This document shows, piece after piece, positions 14,570 through 21,997 of a stretch of DNA of 25,039 nt. Both the position numbers and the translations under genes were made by a program. Numbering within the stretch: position 1 is the stretch's first letter; every line of letters begins with the position of its first letter. Origin of the DNA: Lachnospiraceae bacterium (lineage in GTDB: Bacteria > Bacillota > Clostridia > Lachnospirales > Lachnospiraceae); NCBI GenBank assembly GCA_016301965.1, contig JAEDOO010000010.1, forward strand, positions 1-25,039. The letters are read 5' to 3'. The notes under the pieces are model-generated. The model did not search any database. It saw only the letters and a list, made by a program, of their open reading frames with translations, and was not told the DNA's origin.

Positions 14570-16099
14570 ATGTATACAGAAGTAGCAACAGCAACGATTC
14601 TTGGCGTGGAAGCCCATGCTGTGCGAGTGGAGGCGGATGTCAGCGATGGCATGCCTTCTTTTGCCATGGTGGGGTACGTGACAGCACAGGTAAAGGAGGC
14701 GGCAGACAGGGTGCGGACGGCTGTGAAAAATACAGGTCTGTCTTTGCCGCCAAAGCGGATTACCATCAATCTGGCCCCTGCGGATATCCGAAAAGAAGGT
14801 CCCCGATTTGATCTGCCTATTGCGGCGGCGGTACTGTGTGCGGCGGGGAGGATCGCGGGAAAGCATCTCGAGAATACACTGGTGCTGGGGGAACTGGGAT
14901 TGGACGGCAGTGTAAGGGGTGTAAGCGGTGTGCTTTGTTCGGTGATGATGGCCAGAGAGCAGGGACTTTCAGCCTGTATCATCCCTGCCGTCAATCTGGA
15001 GGAAGCAAGGAATGTGGAAGGAATCCATCTGGTCGGGGTGAACTCTCTGGAAGATCTGCTGTCGTATTGCCGGGCACCGGAAAATTATGAATCGCCGGAT
15101 GCAGAGATGAAAGCAGGGGGTGCCCCGGAGCCCATCCCTGATTTCGGGGATATCAGTGGGCAGGAGGAGGTTAAGCGGGCGGCCCTTCTGGCAGCCGCGG
15201 GTTTTCACAATCTGCTGATGATCGGCCCGCCGGGATCCGGAAAAACCATGACTGCCTGCCGGATGCCGGGACTTTTGCCCGAAATGACAAGGGAGGAAAG
15301 CCTGGAAGTTACCCGGATCTACAGTGTGGCAGGACTTTTGGATCAGAATACGTCGCTTATCAGAAACAGACCCTTTCGCGCACCGCATCACACGATTTCC
15401 CCTCAGGCTCTGGCAGGAGGCGGTCGGGTGCCAAAGCCGGGGGAGATTACGCTGGCTCACCGGGGTGTTTTGTTTCTTGATGAATTTCCGGAATTTTCCA
15501 AGACGAGTCTGGAAATCCTCCGGCAGCCCATGGAGAATAAGAGTATTGTCATTTCCCGAAATGCCGGAATCGTGACTTTTCCGGCCAATTTTCTTTTGCT
15601 GGCGGCTATGAATCCCTGCAGGTGCGGGTATTATCCGGATATGAACCGATGCAGCTGCACACCGCGGGATATTTCCGCCTATCTGCACCGGATCAGTCAG
15701 CCGATTCTGGACCGCATGGATCTGTGTGTGGAGGTACCGGCGCTGACTTTTGAACAGCTGCAGCACAGTGCGGGAAGCAGCGTGACGACGTCGGTGCTTA
15801 AGGGACAGGCACAAGCAGCGGTGGACATTCAGAAACGGCGTTATGCGCAGGAGACATTTTACTACAACAGTCAGATTCCGGCTTCCCGACTGAAAGAATT
15901 CTGTCAGATGACCATGGAAGGCGAAGCCCTGTTAAAGCAGATGTTCGGGAAAATGGGATTAAGTGCCAGAGGCTGCCACAGGATTCTTCGGGTGGCAAGA
16001 ACATGTGCGGATCTTTCCGGCAGCGAGATCATCGGCCGGGAGCATGTGCTGGAAGCCTGCTGTTTCCGCAATGCGGGGAAGAAGTTCTGGAATACCTAA
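14570..16099 (+). CDS. yifB: YifB/ComM-family Mg-chelatase-like AAA+ ATPase
   Basis: This 509-aa protein belongs to the ComM/YifB family. Characterised ComM is a hexameric helicase that promotes branch migration during natural transformation, but the family is also common in bacteria not known to be competent. The N-terminal Lon-protease-like domain (about 1-165) begins with ATILGVEAHAVRVEADV. The AAA+ module has Walker A GPPGSGKT (219-226), Walker B LFLDEFPEF (301-309), and cysteines at 350, 352, 361 and 363 (NPCRCGYYPD...CSC) that could bind zinc. A C-terminal Mg_chelatase_C domain follows. AGGAGG lies six bases before the ATG. dprA, another DNA-uptake gene, is 6 kb downstream. It is followed by a long intergenic region with a new promoter. 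Confidence 0.93.
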   Translation: MYTEVATATILGVEAHAVRVEADVSDGMPSFAMVGYVTAQVKEAADRVRTAVKNTGLSLPPKRITINLAPADIRKEGPRFDLPIAAAVLCAAGRIAGKHLENTLVLGELGLDGSVRGVSGVLCSVMMAREQGLSACIIPAVNLEEARNVEGIHLVGVNSLEDLLSYCRAPENYESPDAEMKAGGAPEPIPDFGDISGQEEVKRAALLAAAGFHNLLMIGPPGSGKTMTACRMPGLLPEMTREESLEVTRIYSVAGLLDQNTSLIRNRPFRAPHHTISPQALAGGGRVPKPGEITLAHRGVLFLDEFPEFSKTSLEILRQPMENKSIVISRNAGIVTFPANFLLLAAMNPCRCGYYPDMNRCSCTPRDISAYLHRISQPILDRMDLCVEVPALTFEQLQHSAGSSVTTSVLKGQAQAAVDIQKRRYAQETFYYNSQIPASRLKEFCQMTMEGEALLKQMFGKMGLSARGCHRILRVARTCADLSGSEIIGREHVLEACCFRNAGKKFWNT

Positions 16100-16147
16100 A
16101 TTGTTTTGTAAATATGTACTAAATAGTGCATATTTCGTGTGCTTTAC

Positions 16148-16177
16148 TTGACAAAAATATCCAAAAAGATATATAAT
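16148..16177 (+). promoter_or_regulatory. Canonical SigA promoter of the DUF819 cassette
   Basis: A perfect TTGACA (16148-16153), an 18-bp spacer and a perfect TATAAT (16172-16177) form the strongest promoter in the window. Transcription should begin near 16184, which leaves a leader of about 284 nt before the DUF819 gene. Confidence 0.85.
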
Positions 16178-16183
16178 TCTTTT

Positions 16184-16467
16184 ATCTTTTTACGTCTACG
16201 TAAAAAACGGTGCACTTACCCGATGGGGCTTTTTCAATGACATTTTTCTGAGGAAATAACCAGCTGAGATAAGAGACCTGATGCTCGTCGCTTGCTTCGG
16301 CTGGTTTTTTATTTTCAGAAAATTCGTTTTGAACTCCAAAATACCGGTGAGTGTATCTGGGACACGACGTTAATCAACGGAGTTGTCCATGCAGGGTATC
16401 GCGGAAAGAAAAGGAGGGATAAAAGACAGTGCCGTGAATCCTGAATAATAAAAAAGGAGAGGGAATT
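16184..16467 (+). promoter_or_regulatory. Long structured 5' leader, possible attenuator or riboswitch
   Basis: The leader contains, in order: a short hairpin (TTTTTACGT 16187-16195 with ACGTAAAAA 16198-16206), and a terminator-like stem (AACCAGC 16258-16264 with GCTGGTT 16300-16306) that ends in TTTTTTATTTT. After that comes a nested three-helix fold (ATACC 16341-16345 with GGTAT 16395-16399; GGACA 16360-16364 with TGTCC 16384-16388; CGTT 16368-16371 with AACG 16376-16379). The rest is a purine-rich approach to the ribosome binding site GGAGAGGG. No known riboswitch class was recognised. A terminator inside a leader driven by a strong promoter suggests conditional expression. Confidence 0.5.
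16258..16314 (+). terminator. Intrinsic terminator inside the DUF819 leader
   Basis: A 7-bp stem (AACCAGC/GCTGGTT) closes a 35-nt loop and is followed at once by six T and then ATTTT. It lies about 75 nt into the leader and about 160 bases before the gene, as expected for an attenuator. Confidence 0.55.
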
Positions 16468-17658
16468 ATGGTTATTACAAATGGATTTACTTACATCGCG
16501 TTTCTGATGTTTATTGCGGGCGGTCTTCTGTTTCTCGAGAAGAAGACAAAATGGAAAGTATTTAATGTGGTTCCGCCGCTGGTATGGATCTATGTACTGA
16601 ATATGATCTTTTGTACCATAGGTCTGTATAATTCTGAAGCCTGCAGCACAGCGTACGGTTCACTGAAAAATAATATTCTTTATGCCATGATCTTTGTGAT
16701 GCTGCTTCGCTGCGACTTCCGTAAGCTGGGTAAACTGGGTCCCCGTATGATCGCTATTTTTATGGGCAGTGCTGTTACTCTGGCTGTCGGCTTTATTATC
16801 TTGTATCCTGCGTTTGTGGGAACTCTTGGCGGCGGTGAGAAAACCTGGGGCGCTGTAGCTGCTCTTTACGCTTCCTGGGTTGGCGGTTCCGCAAACATGG
16901 CAGCCATGCAGGATGCTCTTCCGGTAGATGCCGGTGCTTACAGCTGCGCGCTGGCTCTGGATACGGTATGTTATTCGGTGTGGATCGCACTGCTTCTTCT
17001 GGCTGTTCGTTATGCCAATAAGTGGAACAATGCGGTAAAGGCCAATACTTCCGGCCTGGATGCCATTGCAGAGGCGGCTAACGCAGAGGTGGCTAAGGAA
17101 AAAGACCGCAAAGCGACTGCGGGTGACTGGATCTTCCTGATCGGTCTGTCTCTTCTGGTTTCCGCTATCTTCCAGTGGTTGGGCGGCAGTGCCAATGCGG
17201 GTCTGAAGGCTATAGGTCTTGGCATGTTTGATAAGGGTACATGTACTACGGTATTTATCACGATCTTCGGACTGATCTGTGCCATGACACCTCTTGGAAA
17301 GCTTCCGGCGGTGGATGAACTTTCCAGCGTATATCTGTATGCGGTAGTTTCCCTGTTGGCATCTACGGCTTCTGTAGTGGATCTTTTGACTGCACCGATG
17401 TGGGTTGTATACGGTGTACTGATCCTGATCATCCATGTGGTTCTGATGTTTATCCTGAGCAAAGTATTCCATTGGGATATCTGTATGTGCTCTACTGCTT
17501 CTGTGGCATGTATCGGAGGTTCGGCTTCTGCTCCCATTATTGCCACCGCCTATGATGCGTCCTTTGCCGGTATCGGTGTATTGATGGGCGTTTTAGGTGC
17601 TGCTGTCGGAAACTTCTGTGGTCTGGCCATGGGTGCGATCCTGCATTTCTTCATTTAA
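16468..17658 (+). CDS. DUF819-family integral membrane protein, putative transporter
   Basis: This is a 396-aa polytopic membrane protein of the DUF819 (YjcL-like) family, with about ten hydrophobic segments. There is a soluble, charged loop in the middle (about 185-218, rich in A/E/K) that divides it into two halves. The two halves carry similar signatures, WVGGSANMAAM (137-147) and CIGGSASAPIIAT (348-360), a pattern seen in inverted-repeat transporters. The family's substrate is not established. Its place at the head of a run containing a transglutaminase-like protein, a dipeptidase and a dipeptide epimerase suggests import of short peptides or cell-wall peptides. The start has a strong GGAGAGGG. 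Expression is probably controlled by the structured leader. Confidence 0.88.
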   Translation: MVITNGFTYIAFLMFIAGGLLFLEKKTKWKVFNVVPPLVWIYVLNMIFCTIGLYNSEACSTAYGSLKNNILYAMIFVMLLRCDFRKLGKLGPRMIAIFMGSAVTLAVGFIILYPAFVGTLGGGEKTWGAVAALYASWVGGSANMAAMQDALPVDAGAYSCALALDTVCYSVWIALLLLAVRYANKWNNAVKANTSGLDAIAEAANAEVAKEKDRKATAGDWIFLIGLSLLVSAIFQWLGGSANAGLKAIGLGMFDKGTCTTVFITIFGLICAMTPLGKLPAVDELSSVYLYAVVSLLASTASVVDLLTAPMWVVYGVLILIIHVVLMFILSKVFHWDICMCSTASVACIGGSASAPIIATAYDASFAGIGVLMGVLGAAVGNFCGLAMGAILHFFI

Positions 17659-17710
17659 AGAGGGTAAGCAATGTATCAGCAGAGATAGATACAAAAAGAA
17701 ACATATATTG

Positions 17711-17754
17711 GCCGAAAGGGCCCCGTCCCCGCAGCGGGGCGGGGTCCTTTCGGC
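17711..17754. terminator. GC-rich hairpin between DUF819 and the transglutaminase-like gene
   Basis: GCCGAAAGG...CCTTTCGGC closes a longer stem of CCCC/GGGG blocks with one G-U pair and one bulged T. No T-run follows on either strand, so it may work as an RNA-stability or partial-termination element that lowers expression of the downstream genes rather than as a full terminator. It ends 12 bases before the next ribosome binding site. Confidence 0.5.
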
Positions 17755-17819
17755 TAAATAACAGACAGGAGAGGATTACCACGAATATTAATGAAAATTT
17801 TCGCTATCTGCATATAGGA

Positions 17820-19166
17820 TTGCCGGAAGATATTCTTAGGAGGAAGCTCTGCGGCGATCTGGACGGTGCAGTGCGGCTGATTGATCAAAGACTTTCTATG
17901 GATCACCTGCCACAGACAATGCGTGGCTGTCTGACTGCCCAGCGGGAGATGATTTTTCGCCAGTCGGAGGATTTTCCCTACACCAGGGAACAGGCCCTTG
18001 ATCGTGTTCGAAGGCATATTCCGGATTTTACAGAGGAGGAGTTTGATGCCCGGGTGGATGCAGGGCAGATCCGATGGAGTTATCTGAATGGGGAAATGCG
18101 TTATTTTGACCGTTTTCTGGAATCTCTGTGCAAAGCTGAACCGGATTTTGGACACAGGGCAGGAGTTCTGCTTGCGGGAAATGAAAGCGCTGGCAAAGGC
18201 TCCCGGGAAGACGGACGGATCCATCGCTGTATTCAGGTGATGCGCAGTCAGGGAAAGATGAGTGTCCGGATTCGGATTCGCGCATCGCTGCGGCTATCAG
18301 AGGAAGAATTTACTCCGGGGATGTTCGTCAGGGCACATTTACCCATCCCTGCAGACTGTGAACAGCAAAGCGATATCCGGATAGAAGAAATCTATCCCTC
18401 AGGCGGCAGGATAGCGCCGGCGGATGCTCTGCAGCGGACGGTCTGCTGGGAAGAATATATGGAAAATAATCATGAATTCTATGTACAGTATTCCTATGTG
18501 CATACGGCCCGGTATCATGAGACAGAGAATAGAGAGGTTTCCGGGATACAGCCGGATTGGTTCACCGGTGAAGAAACGCCGCATATCATGTTCACCCCAT
18601 ATATTCGGTCGCTGACGGCACAATTGATCCAGGGAATGGAGAGCCCGCTGGAGAAAGCCCGAAAGATTTATGATTTTATCACGTTACATATGAAATATAC
18701 GTTTATGCCTGCGTATTTCAGCCTGGAGAATATTGCTGACAACTGTGCAAAAAGTCATACCGGGGACTGCGGTGTATTTGCGCTTTTGTTTCTTACGATG
18801 TGCCGTTGTGCCGGGATTCCGGCCTGCTGGCAGAGTGGCCTGACGGCAGAGCCGGATTTCTGCGGGGCTCATGACTGGGTAAGATTTTATGTCGAGCCCT
18901 GCGGATGGCTGTATGCGGATCCATCCTATGGTGTGGCGGCAGTGCGCATGGGAAATGAAGAACGGCGAAAGTTCTATTTTGGAAACCTGGACCCCTATCG
19001 AATGGTGGCTAATAATGCTTTTCAGGCTTCTTTTACGGTGGAAAAGGCCCACTGGCGGGCAGATCCCTATGATAACCAGGTGGGCGAGATGGAGACGGAG
19101 AACAAAGGCTTGCGGTACAGTGAATTTCAGCGATCGAAACAGGTACTGTCCTGCGAGGAGCTGTGA
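17820..19166 (+). CDS. Transglutaminase-like (cysteine protease fold) protein
   Basis: This large cytoplasmic protein (448 aa from TTG 17820) has a C-terminal transglutaminase-like domain. The triad is visible as Cys317 (GDCGVF), His351 (AHDWVRF) and Asp367 (ADPSYG); bacterial members are usually peptidases or amidases rather than cross-linking enzymes. Residues 1-260 form an all-family-specific N-terminal part with no motif I can name. The start is uncertain: the frame remains open upstream and reads naturally (NINENFRYLHIG). A strong AGGAGAGG (17767-17774) sits where it would serve a start at ACG 17781 or ATT 17787, while TTG 17820 has no ribosome binding site. It is followed by the M20 gene after 12 bases. 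It probably cleaves or trims peptides in the same pathway. Confidence 0.8.
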   Translation: MPEDILRRKLCGDLDGAVRLIDQRLSMDHLPQTMRGCLTAQREMIFRQSEDFPYTREQALDRVRRHIPDFTEEEFDARVDAGQIRWSYLNGEMRYFDRFLESLCKAEPDFGHRAGVLLAGNESAGKGSREDGRIHRCIQVMRSQGKMSVRIRIRASLRLSEEEFTPGMFVRAHLPIPADCEQQSDIRIEEIYPSGGRIAPADALQRTVCWEEYMENNHEFYVQYSYVHTARYHETENREVSGIQPDWFTGEETPHIMFTPYIRSLTAQLIQGMESPLEKARKIYDFITLHMKYTFMPAYFSLENIADNCAKSHTGDCGVFALLFLTMCRCAGIPACWQSGLTAEPDFCGAHDWVRFYVEPCGWLYADPSYGVAAVRMGNEERRKFYFGNLDPYRMVANNAFQASFTVEKAHWRADPYDNQVGEMETENKGLRYSEFQRSKQVLSCEEL

Positions 19167-19178
19167 GGAGGAGATGGA

Positions 19179-20549
19179 TTGGAGTTTAAAACACTGATAG
19201 AGAAAAAACGTGATGCGCTGGTAGCGGATCTTCAGCGCTGTATACAGATACCCAGTGTATATACGAAGGATGACAGCGGTCTTCCTTACGGAAAAGCGGT
19301 GGGTGAATGTCTGGAGTACATGTTGAAACGTGCCGGTGAGCTGGGTTTTTCTACCTTTAATATGGATAACCAGCTGGGCTGGTGTGAATACGGTCATGGA
19401 GATGAGATGATAGCGGTTCTCTGCCACCTGGATGTTGTCCCTGAGGGGGATGGCTGGACCGTACCGCCCTACGAAGGCCGTGTGATGGACGGAAAGATTT
19501 ATGGCCGCGGTACTATGGATGATAAGGGTCCGGCGATGGCGGCATTGTATGGCCTGCTGGCGCTGAAAGAAGCGGGCATTGTTCCGGGACGGCGTATCCG
19601 TCTGATCTTTGGCCTGAATGAGGAGACCGGCAGCGCCGATATGAAGTATTATCTCAGCCATGGCGGAGAAGTTCCGGTGATGGGCATCACACCGGATGGA
19701 GAATATCCGGTCATTAACGGAGAAAAAGGACTGGTAACCCAGTTTTTCACCTGTGAGCTTCAGCAGAGAGGATCTGTCCGGCTGCAGAAGCTAACGGGAG
19801 GAATGGCGCACAATATTGTGCCTGCCCATGCCTGTGCCTGGCTTTTGTGCCCGGAAGAAACGGCAGAGGAAATTGTGACCATGACGGCAGAAAAGATCAC
19901 CTGTACACGGACAGAAAATGGTGTGCAGATCGAGGCGGAAGGTATCGGAGCCCACGGCGGCAGCCCTGAGGAGGGTGAAAACGCTGTCGGCCGGCTGATG
20001 CTTTTTCTGGATCAGCTCCCTCTGGAGGGGAATCTCTCCCGGGCGGTACATTTTCTGGCAGAAAGGATTGGCATGGAATACGATGGCAGTTCTCTTGGCA
20101 TTGCCATGGAAGATGATGTTTCCGGTCCGCTGACTGTAAATATGGGTGTGGCAGAGGCAGATGAAGAAAACCTTACCATAAAGCTCAATTATCGTTATCC
20201 GGTAACAAAAAGCTTTGCGCAGTGCGGTCCGGCAGTAGGTGAAGCATTTGCCAGGGCCGGTTTTGCAGAGACTCATCTTCAGCATAAAGCCAGCCTGTAT
20301 ATGGAACCGGACAGTGAACTGGTGAGCAGATTGATGAAAGTCTATACTGCATACACAGGGCAGGAAGCTGTGCCAAAATGTATCGGCGGCGGCACATATG
20401 CGAAAATGATTCCCAACACATTGGCGTTTGGTCCGATTTTTCCCGGTGATGAGGTGCGGGAGCACAAGCCGGATGAATATATGGAAATCGACCGTCTCGT
20501 GGATAATGCAGTGATTCTGGCGGCAGCCATGTATGAGCTGACAGTATAA
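19179..20549 (+). CDS. M20-family dipeptidase (PepV/Sapep-like)
   Basis: This 456-aa zinc aminopeptidase/dipeptidase is of the M20A PepV/Sapep type. Metal ligands are His83 (CHLDVVPEGDGW, with catalytic Asp85), bridging Asp114 (GRGTMDDKGP), catalytic Glu148 with Glu149 (GLNEETGSADM), Asp173 (GITPDGEYPV) and His429 (REHKPDEY). The dimerisation/lid insert lies between about 180 and 375. The start is TTG 19179, six bases after a perfect AGGAGGA that overlaps the end of the previous gene; ATG 19174 is out of frame. Family members cleave Xaa-Xaa dipeptides, some with D-residues. Its neighbours suggest it splits dipeptides such as L-Ala-L-Glu generated by the epimerase downstream. Confidence 0.92.
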   Translation: MEFKTLIEKKRDALVADLQRCIQIPSVYTKDDSGLPYGKAVGECLEYMLKRAGELGFSTFNMDNQLGWCEYGHGDEMIAVLCHLDVVPEGDGWTVPPYEGRVMDGKIYGRGTMDDKGPAMAALYGLLALKEAGIVPGRRIRLIFGLNEETGSADMKYYLSHGGEVPVMGITPDGEYPVINGEKGLVTQFFTCELQQRGSVRLQKLTGGMAHNIVPAHACAWLLCPEETAEEIVTMTAEKITCTRTENGVQIEAEGIGAHGGSPEEGENAVGRLMLFLDQLPLEGNLSRAVHFLAERIGMEYDGSSLGIAMEDDVSGPLTVNMGVAEADEENLTIKLNYRYPVTKSFAQCGPAVGEAFARAGFAETHLQHKASLYMEPDSELVSRLMKVYTAYTGQEAVPKCIGGGTYAKMIPNTLAFGPIFPGDEVREHKPDEYMEIDRLVDNAVILAAAMYELTV

Positions 20550-20574
20550 TTGAAAAAGAAAGAAGGAAGAACGA

Positions 20575-21666
20575 ATGAAAATAACAGAAGTAAGACTGGG
20601 AACCATTTCCGTTCCCCTGCGGGTGCCCTTTAAAACAGCTCTGCGTTCTGTTTCGAGTGTGGAGGATGTGATCGTTGAGATCCATACGGATACCGGCGCA
20701 GTGGGTTATGGCGAGGCACCGCCAACCGGTGTGATTACCGGAGATACTACCGGAGCCATCATCGGCGCGATAAAGGATCATATTGCCAAAACGATCATTG
20801 GACGAGATGTGGATGATTTTGAGGATGTGATCCAGAGTGTACAGAAATGCATTCTGAAAAATACCAGCGCCAAGGCAGCTGTTGACATGGCGCTGTGGGA
20901 TCTTTACGGACAGCTGTACAAGATTCCGGTGTATAAGATGCTGGGCGGCGCGAGAAAGCATATTATTACAGATATCACCATCAGTGTTAACTCTCCGGAA
21001 GAGATGGCCAGGGATGCTGTGGACGCCATTAACCGGGGATATGATTGCCTGAAGGTAAAAGTAGGTGCGGATCCCACACTGGATGTGGCGCGTTTATCCG
21101 CCGTGAGGGAAGCCGTTGGCAATGATGTGTGTATCCGCATCGATGCCAACCAGGCCTGGCAGCCCAAGGAGGCTGTCCGCATTCTGAATCAGATGCAGGA
21201 AAAGGGACTGGCCATAGAGTTTGTGGAACAGCCGGTCAAGGCACATGATCTGGAGGGACTGAAGTATGTCACCGATCGTTCCTATGTACCGGTACTGGCG
21301 GATGAGAGTGTATTTAGCCCTGAAGACGCATTGAAGATCATGCAGATGAGAGCTGCCGATCTGGTGAATATCAAGCTGATGAAATGCGGCGGTCTGTATA
21401 ATGCACTGAAAATCGTTTCCGCAGCTGAAGTGTATGGCGTGGAATGTATGATCGGCTGTATGCTGGAGGCAAAAATCAGCGTCAATGCGGCCGTAGAGCT
21501 GGCCTGTGCCAAAAAGATCATCACGAAGATCGATCTGGATGGACCGGTGCTTTGCAGCGAAGATCCGATCATCGGCGGTGCTGTATTTGAAGAACAGAAG
21601 ATTACCGTATCGGACGCTCCGGGCCTCGGTATCCAGGGCGTAGAGGGACTAAAGTATCTGGATTGA
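20575..21666 (+). CDS. Dipeptide epimerase, L-Ala-D/L-Glu type (enolase superfamily)
   Basis: This 363-aa enzyme belongs to the muconate-lactonising subgroup of the enolase superfamily. The catalytic lysines are Lys160/Lys162 (CLKVKVG) and Lys267 (NIKLMKCGG). Metal ligands are Asp190 (RIDANQAW), Glu218 (VEQP) and Asp243 (ADES). Asp320 and Asp322 (KIDLDGP) bind the dipeptide amino end, and Arg24 sits where the B. subtilis YkfB enzyme contacts the glutamate side chain. Conservation of both substrate-recognition sites favours L-Ala-D/L-Glu over other dipeptides. This reaction turns a murein-derived D-Glu peptide into an all-L dipeptide. AAGGAAG precedes the ATG. It is the last gene of the cassette, followed by a hairpin. 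Confidence 0.92.
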   Translation: MKITEVRLGTISVPLRVPFKTALRSVSSVEDVIVEIHTDTGAVGYGEAPPTGVITGDTTGAIIGAIKDHIAKTIIGRDVDDFEDVIQSVQKCILKNTSAKAAVDMALWDLYGQLYKIPVYKMLGGARKHIITDITISVNSPEEMARDAVDAINRGYDCLKVKVGADPTLDVARLSAVREAVGNDVCIRIDANQAWQPKEAVRILNQMQEKGLAIEFVEQPVKAHDLEGLKYVTDRSYVPVLADESVFSPEDALKIMQMRAADLVNIKLMKCGGLYNALKIVSAAEVYGVECMIGCMLEAKISVNAAVELACAKKIITKIDLDGPVLCSEDPIIGGAVFEEQKITVSDAPGLGIQGVEGLKYLD

Positions 21667-21684
21667 TTCGTAAAGGTCCGATTT

Positions 21685-21708
21685 GATCATCTGAGATAGA
21701 GGATGATC
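21685..21708 (+). repeat. Short hairpin after the epimerase gene
   Basis: GATCATC (21685-21691) pairs with GATGATC (21702-21708) over a 10-nt loop. It has no T-run, so its role is unclear. Confidence 0.35.
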
Positions 21709-21724
21709 CCATAGTAAAAAATGC

Positions 21725-21791
21725 AAAGGAGCATCGTTTTATGATGAATGCCGAAGTAGGGTATGAATTGTGAAATGATGCTCCTTTTACA
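21725..21791 (+). terminator. Probable terminator of the epimerase transcript
   Basis: AAAGGAGCATC (21725-21735) and its complement GATGCTCCTTT (21777-21787) form an 11-bp stem with a 41-nt loop. The stem ends in TTTT and AC. The long loop and short tail make it a moderate terminator. Confidence 0.5.
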
Positions 21792-21798
21792 GTACATA

Positions 21799-21827
21799 TT
21801 GAAATAAAAATATGTTTATGGTATATT
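21799..21827 (+). promoter_or_regulatory. dprA: Candidate SigA promoter for dprA-topA
   Basis: TTGAAA (21799-21804), a 17-bp spacer and TATATT (21822-21827) lie about 170 bases before dprA. The 331-base gap 21667-21997 holds the two hairpins, this promoter and an AT-rich leader; no gene was recognised in it. Confidence 0.5.
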
Positions 21828-21997
21828 TATATAAATTTTCAAGCCATCCGGCAAAGCAAGTGTCATGAGTTCTCGTGATACATCTCCAAAGCATACAATT
21901 GTATATTCTAAAAGATGGATCGACACAACAAAGTATTTATTTGCATGTTCAAAAAATAAATACGTATTGCTGCATTTGCGGCAGAAGGGAGCATAGT

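Noticed and set aside
16250..16285. Possible TPP riboswitch (CTGAGAT followed by ACCTGAT)
   Set aside because: Only the two short words match. The P2 GGGG-GC partner in the right place and the following TAATNCCAGCGNAGGGA-like segment are missing, and the words fall inside the loop of a terminator stem.
16391..16412. T-box-like AGGGTATCGCGG sequence
   Set aside because: It lacks the TGGNACCGCG core and no stem I features or downstream terminator were found; the downstream gene is not an aminoacyl-tRNA or amino-acid gene of the usual type.
16268..16443. Open frame of about 58 codons in the DUF819 leader (includes TGECIWDTTLINGVVHAGYR)
   Set aside because: It has no ATG, GTG or TTG start with a ribosome binding site near its 5' end, runs through the terminator T-tract and matches nothing I recognise; probably chance.
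21875..21997. N-terminal extension of DprA from ATG 21875
   Set aside because: No ribosome binding site precedes it, the residues resemble no DprA domain, and ATG 21998 has a well-spaced AAGGGAG and gives the normal length.
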